From Elusimicrobia bacterium GWF2_62_30 (GTDB lineage Bacteria; Elusimicrobiota; Elusimicrobia; Elusimicrobiales; UBA9959), in the NCBI GenBank assembly GCA_001799995.1, contig MGUK01000013.1, forward strand, positions 1-38,484: a stretch of 38,484 nucleotides of DNA, in the 5' to 3' direction. Shown here in pieces: positions 15,516 through 23,346 of the stretch. The notes under the pieces are model-generated. The model did no database searches and was not told where the DNA came from. It saw only the letters and a program-made list of their open reading frames with translations. How positions within the stretch are numbered: position 1 is the stretch's first letter; each line of letters starts with the position of its first letter. The position numbers were made by a program, and so were the translations under genes.

Positions 15516-18386
15516 ATGAGATCAATTCCATTAGTCAGCAGGTTAAGCCGGGTGTTCATGGCCCTGGCCCTGGCAGCCGGACCGACAGGCCCGGTCTTCG
15601 CCGGATTTACCGGCGCGACCGCGCCCTCTAATAAGGAAGGGGCCCCGGTCCTGCGCGGCGGCTCCGAAACTGGAGAGAAGGCGCCGGCCCGTTCCGTGCG
15701 CCGTTCGGACCTTCCGATGTACTTCGAGGCCAACAGCGGCCAGACCGACGCCGCGGTGCAGTTCTTTACCCGCGCGGCCGGCTACAACCTGTACCTGACG
15801 GGCGCGGAAGCCGTCATGGTGATGCCGAAGGCCGGCGCCGCCGGCCGGACGCCCGGCGTGCTGCGCATGAAACTGAAAGGCGCGAACAAAGCCCCGCTGG
15901 CGCAGGGCCTTGAGGTCCAGCCCGGGTACAGCAACTATCTTATGGGCAGCGACCGCTCCAAATGGCATACCGGCGTAAAACATTACGCCAAGGTCAAACT
16001 CGCCCAGGTCTATCCCGGCATCGACATGGTCTACCGCTTCAGCAAAGGCCAGCTGGAATACGATTTTGTGGTCGCGCCCGGGGCGGATCCCTGGCGCATC
16101 ATCCTGGGTTTCGAAGGCGCCAAAGGGCTCCGGCTCGATAACCGGGGCAACCTGGTGCTGCGCACCGGGACCGGCGAACTGACTTACAAAGCTCCCGAGC
16201 TGTACCAGACGCTGGGCGCCAGGCGGGTTCCCGTGCAGGGGCGTTTCGTGCTGGCGTCGAACAATAATGTCAGGTTCGAAGTGGGCAACTATATAAAGAC
16301 CAGGGAGCTGGTCATCGACCCCGCGCTGGCCTATTCCAGCTTCCTGGGCGGCGCCGGCGCCACCGAGGACCAGGCCTTTGCTGTTGCCGTGGACGACAAT
16401 AATAACGCTTACGTTACCGGGACCACCAATTCCCCGGATTTTCCGACGGTGGGCCCCGTTGACGGCAGCTGGGGCGGCGGCTACGACATCTTCGTGACCA
16501 AGATAAGCCCGGACGGCACCAGCAGGGTCTGGTCTACCTACCTGGGCGGGGCCACTAACGAGGCCGGGCTCGGGATCGCTGTCGACGGACCTTCGGGCAG
16601 GGCGTATGTCACGGGCTCTATCAGCGGCGGCGCAAATCTCGGAGGCACCACGCTTACCGGCACGGCCGGAGTGCTGACCGGGATAAACGCTTTCGTGGTG
16701 GGCATCGCGGCCAGCGGCCTTTCCACGACCTTCAATGTCACCTTCGGCGCGGACGGAGACGATACCGCTTACGGTATCGCCATAGATTCAGGCGAGAACC
16801 TTTATGTGACCGGAACCGCCACCGCCGGTTCCATCGTTTCCGGCCCGCTCGTCCCGGCGGCCGCGACCTTCCCGGTCACGACCGACGCCTCCGCCTGCGC
16901 CGGCACGCGCAGCGCGTCCTCGCAGGCGTTCGTTATGAAATTCACTTCGGGCGGCGCGCAGGTGTACGGCACCTACCTGGGCTGCACGGGTTTCTCCGAA
17001 GGCAGGGGGATCGCCGTCGACGGCCTGAACGGCAGCGCTTATGTCACCGGCAACACCGGCGACGGGTTTGCGGATGCCGCCATTACAGGCGCTTTTAAGC
17101 CGACCTGGGGCGGCGGCAGCCTGGAAGGCGACGCGTTCGTGGCGAGACTGAACCCGAGCGGGACCAGTTTCGACTATAAGACGTACGTTGGCGGCGCCAA
17201 CGACGACCAGGGAACCTCCATCGCGGTGGACAGCCTGAATGATGTTTATATTACCGGCTATACTTTCTCCGCGGACTTCCCCGACAACTCGACCGTGTTC
17301 GCCACTATCCCCGGCTTGGGCGGGGGGCGGACGACCCTGTCCACCGGCCCGGACGCGTTCGTCTTAAAGCTTCGCATGGGCAACGGCGGCGGCCACAGCG
17401 ACGGCGTGTACGCAACCTACCTGGGCGGCAATACCGACGACAGGGCCACGGGCATAGCGGTGGACAGCGCGTTCAACGCCTATGTGACGGGGTACACCAC
17501 CTCCGGGGATTATCCTATCTTCGCCGCTAACGCCTCCGCCGGGCAGAACACCTTTGTGGGCAGCCCGGAAGCGTTCTTAACGGAACTTAACAGTACCGGC
17601 GGGCCTTATGTCTTTTCGACATGGCTGGGCGGGACCGGCGCGACGCGCAGCCAGGGGCTGGCCCTGGACAGCGCCAGGAACATCTATGTGACGGGATATA
17701 CCGGCTCGGGCGCCGGGACTTTCCCCCTGGTCGCCGGCGGGTTCCAGCAGGTACGCGGCTCGGGCACGAACACCGCGTTCGTCACCAAGTTCGGCGCTGC
17801 CGCGCTGCCGGCCGTCTGCTCTATCACCGCGCTCAACCCGGCTTCCGGGTTCAGGGTCGGCGGGACCACGGTCACCGTTAACATCAGCAACTTCACCGGC
17901 TTCATTGGCTCAAGCGTGACTTTCGGCGGGGTAGCGCCCCAGTCGTATACCGTGAACGCCTCTTCCACGGTGATCACCGCCGTATCGCCCAGGCATCCCC
18001 TGACGGGGCCGCTGACGGCGGCAACGGTGGCTTTAACGGTTATGTCACACGCCGGCAGCTGTTCGGCTAACTATAATTATGTCCTCGCGCCCATAACGGA
18101 CACCGGCGCCTGCGGAGAGGATTTCTTCTTCCCTTCGCCCGCCACCGGCGCCACGGCCAACTTCGCGTACTGCATGGCCCTGCCCGGCACGGCGCATGTC
18201 AGGGTCTACAATGCGGTCGGCGACCTGGCGGCCAAACTGGACGCGGCCTCTTCGGCCGGCCCCCAGCTCCTGCTGCTCAAGACGTCCAAGCTGGCCCCGG
18301 GCGTGTACCTGTACATCCTGGAGAAGAAATACGACGATGGCACTTCCGTAAAGTCGAACGTGCAGAAATTCGCCGTGAAGCGTTAA
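15516..18386 (+). CDS. Secreted DUF7948/SBBP beta-propeller protein with IPT/TIG-like domain and C-terminal sorting-like domain (copy 2)
   Basis: A 956-residue paralogue of the gene at 842. The ATG follows AAAGGGG. The signal peptide ends in the same GPTGPVFAGF. DUF7948 spans about 65-270 (MYFEANSGQ, YPGIDMVYRF, EYDFVVAPGA). SBBP propeller repeats span about 270-765, with repeated TYLGG, AVD, AYVTG and DFP. An IPT/TIG-like domain follows (about 768-860; SITALNPASGFRVGGTTVTV). The last 90 residues are the same tail as copy 1: CGEDFFFPSPATGAT, VRVYNAVGDLAAKL, APGVYLYILEKKY and KFAVKR. A PorV-like gene starts 13 bases downstream. The strongest conservation between copies is at both ends of the protein, as expected if export and sorting are what is kept. 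Confidence 0.88.
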   Translation: MRSIPLVSRLSRVFMALALAAGPTGPVFAGFTGATAPSNKEGAPVLRGGSETGEKAPARSVRRSDLPMYFEANSGQTDAAVQFFTRAAGYNLYLTGAEAVMVMPKAGAAGRTPGVLRMKLKGANKAPLAQGLEVQPGYSNYLMGSDRSKWHTGVKHYAKVKLAQVYPGIDMVYRFSKGQLEYDFVVAPGADPWRIILGFEGAKGLRLDNRGNLVLRTGTGELTYKAPELYQTLGARRVPVQGRFVLASNNNVRFEVGNYIKTRELVIDPALAYSSFLGGAGATEDQAFAVAVDDNNNAYVTGTTNSPDFPTVGPVDGSWGGGYDIFVTKISPDGTSRVWSTYLGGATNEAGLGIAVDGPSGRAYVTGSISGGANLGGTTLTGTAGVLTGINAFVVGIAASGLSTTFNVTFGADGDDTAYGIAIDSGENLYVTGTATAGSIVSGPLVPAAATFPVTTDASACAGTRSASSQAFVMKFTSGGAQVYGTYLGCTGFSEGRGIAVDGLNGSAYVTGNTGDGFADAAITGAFKPTWGGGSLEGDAFVARLNPSGTSFDYKTYVGGANDDQGTSIAVDSLNDVYITGYTFSADFPDNSTVFATIPGLGGGRTTLSTGPDAFVLKLRMGNGGGHSDGVYATYLGGNTDDRATGIAVDSAFNAYVTGYTTSGDYPIFAANASAGQNTFVGSPEAFLTELNSTGGPYVFSTWLGGTGATRSQGLALDSARNIYVTGYTGSGAGTFPLVAGGFQQVRGSGTNTAFVTKFGAAALPAVCSITALNPASGFRVGGTTVTVNISNFTGFIGSSVTFGGVAPQSYTVNASSTVITAVSPRHPLTGPLTAATVALTVMSHAGSCSANYNYVLAPITDTGACGEDFFFPSPATGATANFAYCMALPGTAHVRVYNAVGDLAAKLDAASSAGPQLLLLKTSKLAPGVYLYILEKKYDDGTSVKSNVQKFAVKR

Positions 18387-18399
18387 CCCGAGGAGCCAT

Positions 18400-19401
18400 A
18401 TGAAAATATTATCTATCTGGATAGGACTTATCTGCGCGGCCGCTCTGAGCGGCCCGGCCTCGGCCGGCGAAACGTATTACGACGCCGGCACTAAGGCCCT
18501 GCCGCTGCAGCAGGCGGCGGGCACGGCCCGGGCGACGGCCATGGGGTCGGCGGCGGTAGCGGTCCCGCAGGGCTCGGCGTCCCTGCTCTGGAACCCGGCC
18601 GGCCTGAGCCGGCTGGACTGCATGGAGGCCGGCATCCACCATTACTCGGGCCTGGGCGGCATCATCCAGGAAACCCTGCTCTTCGGCATGCCCCTGGGCA
18701 AAGCCGAGGGGTGCAAAGAGAATTGCAAAGGAAAGGGCTCGCTGGGCGGCATCGCCGCCTCCCTCGGCTACGTGACCTACGGCGAATTCGACGCCAGGAA
18801 CGACCTGGGGGGAGACGCAGGCACCTACCGCGCCGGAGATCTGTCAACCAGCCTGGGCTGGGGCCTGGACTTGCTGCCCGGGCTCTCGGGCGGTATAGCG
18901 CTGAAGGGCAACCAGTCGCGGTTCGACGGCAAGGCCTATAACGCCTATACTACGGATATAGGCTTCATGTATACGCTGATCCGGGACCTGGACCTGGGCT
19001 TGTCCTACTCCAACGTCAACCTGGGCGGCAAGATAGGCGGCAGCAAACTGGCTTCGGGCCTGCGCCTGGGCGCCGCCTGGACCCTGGACAAGGACCTGCT
19101 GCTTACCGCGGCGAGCGAAATACAGAACAAAGCGGTCAACCGCCTGCAGCTCGGCACGGAGTACCTTATCGGCAATACGGGCAAGGAAGACGCCCGTGTG
19201 CTGGCGCTGCGCGCCGGTTACCAGGCCAACTTCCCGGACCCCAAACTTAGCGGCCTGACCGGCCTTACCCTGGGCCTGGGCTATATGCTTAACCACGCCT
19301 GGACCCTGGATTACGCCATGGTGCCTACCGGCGAGCTGGGGACCTCCCACAGGTTCAGCCTTACCTATAAGTTCAATTGCCCGGCAAAGAAGAGTGTGTG
19401 A
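18400..19401 (+). CDS. PorV/PorQ-like outer-membrane barrel without OmpA domain
   Basis: A 333-residue paralogue of residues 1-330 of the gene at 4570. GAGGAG precedes the ATG. The signal peptide ends PASAGE. Shared hallmarks are YYDAGTKALPLQQAAGTARA, SLLWNPAGLSRLDC, LTGLTLGLGYML and LGTSHRFSLTYKFNCP. It stops at CPAKKSV, exactly where copy 1 enters its Ala/Pro linker. The next bases still encode a linker-like VTAAAAAPAPKPEV in another frame, so the OmpA part seems to have been lost in this lineage. The barrel itself is intact, and it follows its presumed partner propeller protein by 13 bases. Confidence 0.85.
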   Translation: MKILSIWIGLICAAALSGPASAGETYYDAGTKALPLQQAAGTARATAMGSAAVAVPQGSASLLWNPAGLSRLDCMEAGIHHYSGLGGIIQETLLFGMPLGKAEGCKENCKGKGSLGGIAASLGYVTYGEFDARNDLGGDAGTYRAGDLSTSLGWGLDLLPGLSGGIALKGNQSRFDGKAYNAYTTDIGFMYTLIRDLDLGLSYSNVNLGGKIGGSKLASGLRLGAAWTLDKDLLLTAASEIQNKAVNRLQLGTEYLIGNTGKEDARVLALRAGYQANFPDPKLSGLTGLTLGLGYMLNHAWTLDYAMVPTGELGTSHRFSLTYKFNCPAKKSV

Positions 19402-19442
19402 CCGCGGCCGCTGCGGCTCCCGCGCCAAAGCCGGAAGTTTAA
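19398..19442 (+). pseudogene. Vestige of the lost linker/OmpA extension
   Basis: Starting two bases out of frame with the PorV-like gene, codons 19398-19439 read VTAAAAAPAPKPEV, then TAA. Copy 1 has VPAAAAAPKAAVVPAPKPVVV at the equivalent point. A further possible trace, GYGEIS at 19468-19485 (compare GYGETRP), lies in yet another frame. No other OmpA motif is found before 19609. Low-complexity alanine codons make this suggestive and not proven. Confidence 0.4.
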
Positions 19443-19609
19443 AGTAGGTACGGGGAACGGTTCTCCGGGCTATGGAGAAATAAGCGCCGGCAAAAACTTT
19501 CACGTGAACGAGCCGCTTCAGAACTGGAGTAAACTTATGACACTACATGACAGGGCGTTCGTATCTTACTTAAGCGCTGCGCTGCGCGGCATTTTCACCA
19601 GGAGGCGGT

Positions 19610-19843
19610 ATGACAAGAACGGGGAAACTGATCGGAGCGGGACCGGGGGCGGCCCTAGCCGCGACGGGAACCAATCTTCTTTACCGGGAGAAGGGGGCCG
19701 CGAACCGGGCGCGCCAATTGACGCTGGCTCTGCAGGGAAAAGCGGGGAAGGAGAAAAGACCTGAAGAAGCGGAGGACCGGCCCGCTCCGGCCCCGGCGCC
19801 ACACAAAAAGGCCGTGCCAAAGAGCGCCCGAAAGCGCGCCTAG
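19610..19843 (+). CDS. YtxH-like small protein (copy 2, short)
   Basis: A 77-residue protein with AGGAGG four bases before the ATG. The N-terminus MTRTGKLIGAGPGAALAATG aligns with the YtxH-like protein at 14914 (MTNTKTMIGAGIGVAAVAAL). It continues with LLYREKGAANR against LLYGKRGEKNR. The long amphipathic helix of copy 1 is replaced by a short Lys/Glu stretch and an Ala/Pro/Lys tail. Its membrane segment is weaker because of a proline and threonines. It may be degenerating, but the ribosome site is excellent. Confidence 0.6.
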   Translation: MTRTGKLIGAGPGAALAATGTNLLYREKGAANRARQLTLALQGKAGKEKRPEEAEDRPAPAPAPHKKAVPKSARKRA

Positions 19844-19888
19844 CCCCTCACCCGCGGCCCCGGCACCCCTCCGCACGACCGGACCTTT

Positions 19889-21439
19889 ATGCGCCTTCTG
19901 ACCCTGCTGCTCTGCTTTTGCGCGGCGCCGCTCGAAGCCGCGCCCCGCGAGGCGCTGCGCCTGCCGGCGGGGCTGGTAATTTCTTCCATAACGATAGACG
20001 CCAACAACGTCTTCGAAACGGAGCTGCCCGCTGAAAATAAAATACTCTACCGGGCCGCCAACCGCATCCACCGCATTACCCGCGATCCCGTTATCATGCG
20101 GGAGCTGCTCTTTGCCGTCGGCGACCTTTATAATACGGCCCTGGTGGCCGAGACCGAGCGCAACCTCCGCGCCCTGCCCTACATCAGGCGCGCCGAGATA
20201 GAACCGGTCATCACCAAGAACGGCACCGTGGACATAATAGTCCACACCTACGATTCCTGGACCCTGGAGCTGGTGGTCGGTTACAAGCGCGCCGGCGGGG
20301 CGACCAGCATGAAGGCGGGCATAGCCGAGGAGAATATCATGGGGCAGGGGAAATCCGGCTCCGCGGTCTACAGCAACGACTGGGGCGCGGCTTCCGCCGA
20401 CCTGAAATACAAGGACCGTCAGCTGCTGAATTATAAGCGCCTGCAATACTCCATGGCAGCGCACACCAGCGCCGGGAACAAGGCCCTGTCGGTGCTCCTG
20501 GAGCGCCCTTTCTACGCCTCCATCGCGCGCTCGGCCATGGGCGGCACGGCCGGCTACACTGAGGCGCCGTACGGAGATTTTTCCCGGCGCACGGCGGAAG
20601 CGGGAGTAAATTACGGCATCTCCATGAAGCCCTCCGCCGAGCGGACGCGGCGCTTTAAGTTCGGCCTGCTCGCCCGCCGCGCGGAGTCGACCGGCCCGGT
20701 CCCCGCCGCGGAAAGAGCGGTGATCTTCCAGCTCGGCGCCGAGCTGGAGGAGCTGGATTTCCTAACGGTGCGGCGCATAAATAAATTCACCCACGACGAG
20801 GACTATAACCTGGGGCTTGGGATCTTCCCCAGCGTGGGCCTGGCGCCGGCCATCGGCGCCCTGGGCGCCACCCAGACGCAGATCATACCCGGCGTTAAAG
20901 TGAGCAAAGGCCTGACCTGGGGCACCCAGCTCCTGCTCTTGAACGGCAGCTACAGCTCAAGCTACGCCAACGGCGACAACAACGGGCTGAAAGCCGCGTT
21001 CAACGCGTCGTATTTCCTGCGGGGCCTGAAGTACCAGACGCTGGCCCTGCATTTAGGGCTGGACCTGGGCTGGCGCCTCGATCCGGCGCAGCCGCTGACC
21101 CTGGGCGAGTTTAACGGCCTGCGCGGCTATGGGGTGGACCAGTTCACCGGCAGCCGCCGCTTCCTGCTCAACTTAGAGGACCGGGTCTATGTCTGGGATA
21201 ACCTTTTCCAGCTGCTGGACATCGGCACGGTGTTCTTCTTCGACTCCGGGTACGTGTGGCCGTCGTCCGGGGCGGTAAAGCTGTCCGACCTCAAGAACAG
21301 CGTGGGGCTGGGGCTGCGCGTGGCGCCGTCCCGCTCGGCCAATAACAGCCCCGTGCGCATAGACCTGGCCCGCTCTCTTAACGGGACTCCGGCCCGACCG
21401 GACTGGTCGCTCTCGATCCTGGGGGGGCAGGCCTTTTAA
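19889..21439 (+). CDS. Omp85-superfamily outer-membrane protein (POTRA plus barrel)
   Basis: A 516-residue protein with a short signal peptide (about 1-18). One clear POTRA-like domain spans about 25-120: ISSITIDANNVFETE, FAVGDLYNTALVAETERNLRAL and PYIRRAEIEPV. A large barrel follows. The Omp85 lid-loop motif is GEFNGLRGYGVDQF, and the C-terminus LSILGGQAF ends in Phe. It differs from the TamA-like protein at 7659 in length and sequence, and has no TamB partner. It resembles the single-POTRA, ShlB/TamA-derived Omp85 proteins whose substrates are unknown. The start is the first ATG; no good ribosome site is visible. The next gene starts two bases after its stop. Confidence 0.78.
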   Translation: MRLLTLLLCFCAAPLEAAPREALRLPAGLVISSITIDANNVFETELPAENKILYRAANRIHRITRDPVIMRELLFAVGDLYNTALVAETERNLRALPYIRRAEIEPVITKNGTVDIIVHTYDSWTLELVVGYKRAGGATSMKAGIAEENIMGQGKSGSAVYSNDWGAASADLKYKDRQLLNYKRLQYSMAAHTSAGNKALSVLLERPFYASIARSAMGGTAGYTEAPYGDFSRRTAEAGVNYGISMKPSAERTRRFKFGLLARRAESTGPVPAAERAVIFQLGAELEELDFLTVRRINKFTHDEDYNLGLGIFPSVGLAPAIGALGATQTQIIPGVKVSKGLTWGTQLLLLNGSYSSSYANGDNNGLKAAFNASYFLRGLKYQTLALHLGLDLGWRLDPAQPLTLGEFNGLRGYGVDQFTGSRRFLLNLEDRVYVWDNLFQLLDIGTVFFFDSGYVWPSSGAVKLSDLKNSVGLGLRVAPSRSANNSPVRIDLARSLNGTPARPDWSLSILGGQAF

Positions 21440-21441
21440 AT

Positions 21442-21762
21442 ATGAAAACTAAAAGATTTATCGCAATGGCGTTTGTCGCTCTGGCTTTGATCGTCCTGCT
21501 GCTGCTCTTTTTCTCGCCGCGCGAAGGCAGCAGGTACGGAGAGAGCCCGGCGGCTCCCGCCCCGCCGGCCGCCAAGCCGGTAGAACACAAGGCTGCCGCA
21601 GTTGCAGTGAAAAAGGCAGCCCTCCCGCCCGTAATGGAAAAGGCCTCGAAGCAGCGCAAGAAAAGAGTTTCCAGGCTGCGGGACCCCGGCGAAGCTATGG
21701 GCGGCAGCGCTCCCGCCGGTCTGCCAGAAAAGCCGGCCGGCGCGGCCAAGACGGGCAAGTGA
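21442..21762 (+). CDS. Small single-pass anchored Ala/Pro/Lys-rich protein
   Basis: A 106-residue protein with one strong membrane segment (about 6-24, FIAMAFVALALIVLLLLFF). A charged, disordered Pro/Ala/Lys tail follows, including a QRKKRVSRLR patch. It starts two bases after the Omp85-like gene and is almost certainly translated with it. No domain is recognised. The N-in, tail-out layout suits a periplasmic tether or partner for the Omp85 protein, which is inference from coupling only. Confidence 0.6.
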   Translation: MKTKRFIAMAFVALALIVLLLLFFSPREGSRYGESPAAPAPPAAKPVEHKAAAVAVKKAALPPVMEKASKQRKKRVSRLRDPGEAMGGSAPAGLPEKPAGAAKTGK

Positions 21763-21780
21763 GCCCGGCTTGCGCGGAAA

Positions 21781-21845
21781 TTACTTATCGTTGCGGGTAT
21801 ATATACGCATAGCGGGAAGGACGCGGGAAGGGTATAGTATAAAAT
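21781..21845 (+). promoter_or_regulatory. Probable promoter of the second small secreted protein
   Basis: TTACTTAT (21781-21788), eight bases, then GTATA resembles the divergent motif at 15310 and 31784. About 30 bases on, TATAGTATAAAAT gives a strong -10-like element 50-60 bases before the ATG. GCATAG lies 20 bases before TATAGTAT, the same gap as in the three-copy block, although the sequence differs. Confidence 0.4.
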
Positions 21846-21887
21846 GCGCGCAGAAAGAGGGCCGGCACGGTCGCAGCGGGTAACTGT

Positions 21888-22421
21888 ATGAAAACAACAT
21901 CAACTTCAGCTTTCCTGCTGGCAGCGGCGTTGCTTTGCGCGGCGGCCGCTCCCGCCTCCGCCCAGGAAAGATCGAAGGAAGAGCTGCAGCTGCAGGCCAG
22001 CGCCGCGGAGCTGGATAAGAGCGCGGCCCGGCCCGGCGGCGAACAGCGCGTCGCGCACAAGATAAAGGCGCAGTTCGGGGTTGACGGCGCCCGCGTGCTC
22101 GGCCTTCACTACAAGGAACTGCACTACGGGGAGATCGCCGTGGTGCTGGGCCTGGCCCAGGGCATGCCCGGCGGCCTTAAGAAAGACGAGAACCTGCATA
22201 AGATAGTGGCGCTGCGCCAGGGAACGCCCGAAGCGAGCTGGGGCAGGATAGCCAAAGAACTCGGTCTAAAGCTCGGCCCGGCCGCGGTCAAGGTGCGCAA
22301 CATAGCCTCAGAGGTGCACAGGCTGGAAAGAGCCTCCAAGGCCAGGAAAGAAACTGGAAAGCATAAAGAGAAAAAGACCGCGGTTCCCGAAAAGGGCGAG
22401 AGCAGGGTCCGCGCCGAATAA
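21888..22421 (+). CDS. Small secreted protein with duplicated helix-turn-helix-like motif (copy 2)
   Basis: A 177-residue paralogue of the gene at 7051. The signal peptide ends PASAQE. Conserved blocks are ELDKSAARP, HYGEIAVVLGLAQGMPGG, KIVALRQGTP, WGRIAKELGLKLGP and a Lys/Glu-rich C-terminus. The charged tail differs from copy 1 and lacks its 27-bp repeat. It has its own putative promoter. No named family is recognised. The invariant motif spacing between two diverged copies argues for a structural, selected role. Confidence 0.72.
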   Translation: MKTTSTSAFLLAAALLCAAAAPASAQERSKEELQLQASAAELDKSAARPGGEQRVAHKIKAQFGVDGARVLGLHYKELHYGEIAVVLGLAQGMPGGLKKDENLHKIVALRQGTPEASWGRIAKELGLKLGPAAVKVRNIASEVHRLERASKARKETGKHKEKKTAVPEKGESRVRAE

Positions 22422-22513
22422 GACAGCCGCGGCAACCGCTTAAGTTCCGGGGTACCGGGAAAAGCGCGGGATAAATTAAAAAAGACAGAATCGGCGATAA
22501 TGGAGAACGAATC

Positions 22514-23269
22514 ATGAAAAAAACTAATTACCTGTTGCTGCTGGCAGCTGCGGCGGGCCTGGCTGTCCTCGCGGGGCCTGTGGCCGCTTCGAATATGGAC
22601 AGCCGCATAGAATTAGCCGCCAGGCAGTCGTATGTGTTCCGGAGCTATCTTCAGGGCGACGATATCAGGGTAGAATCCAAGGAAGGGGTCGTCACCCTGA
22701 CGGGGAGCGTCGCGGAAAACTCCCGCAAATCGCTGGCCCAGGAGACGGTGGCTTATCTGCCCGGGGTTATAAGCGTGGACAACAAGCTGGAGGTAAAAGG
22801 CGACCCTACCCCGAACTCGGACGCGTGGCTCAGCGACAAGGTGAAGATAACCCTGCTGTTCCACCGCAGCGAGAGCGTCGCCAAGGCCGAGGTGGAGGTC
22901 AAGGACGGCATCGTGACCCTGCGCGGCTTCGCCACCAGCATCGCCCAGAGGGGGACCACTAACGACTGCGTTATGGATGTCGACGGCGTTAAGGGCGTGA
23001 ATAACGAAATGATCGTGCCTGAGGGCCCGGAAAAGTTCCCCTGGATCCCGGGAGACAGGATCGACGACGCCTCCGTTACCGCCCAGGTCAAAATGGCCCT
23101 GCTGCTGCATCGTTCGACCAGAGCTCTTAAAATCTCTGTTGCAACCAGGAAGGGTGTAGTGACGGTGAGCGGCAAGGCCGGGAGCCTGGCGGAAATTAGC
23201 CTGGTGACCAAGGTCGTAGGCGATATTAACGGCGTGAGAAAAGTTAAGAACAAGATGACCGCCGAGTAG
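22514..23269 (+). CDS. Periplasmic triple-BON-domain protein (OsmY-like)
   Basis: A 251-residue protein with GGAGAA before the ATG and a signal peptide ending PVAAS. Three BON domains follow, at about 30-95, 105-175 and 183-251. Each has the strand and glycine pattern (I/V)(R/E/S)V..K.G.VTL.G, then a helix and GV..V.N.(L/M). BON domains bind membranes or lipids and are found in OsmY and DolP. OsmY has two, so three is an expanded form. A stress or outer-membrane-integrity role is inferred from the family and the neighbouring cell-wall genes. Confidence 0.85.
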   Translation: MKKTNYLLLLAAAAGLAVLAGPVAASNMDSRIELAARQSYVFRSYLQGDDIRVESKEGVVTLTGSVAENSRKSLAQETVAYLPGVISVDNKLEVKGDPTPNSDAWLSDKVKITLLFHRSESVAKAEVEVKDGIVTLRGFATSIAQRGTTNDCVMDVDGVKGVNNEMIVPEGPEKFPWIPGDRIDDASVTAQVKMALLLHRSTRALKISVATRKGVVTVSGKAGSLAEISLVTKVVGDINGVRKVKNKMTAE

Positions 23270-23346
23270 CACGGCTGCGCCGGGGCGGGCCCTGAAAAAA
23301 GCGCTATCAGCGGCCGCCGCCGGCAGTCGGGAACAGGCCCAGCATT

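Noticed and set aside
19504-19764. 86-codon plus-strand frame starting GTG before the second YtxH-like gene
   Set aside because: It overlaps the YtxH-like gene in another frame, lacks a ribosome site and looks like low-complexity Gly/Arg/Ser sequence.
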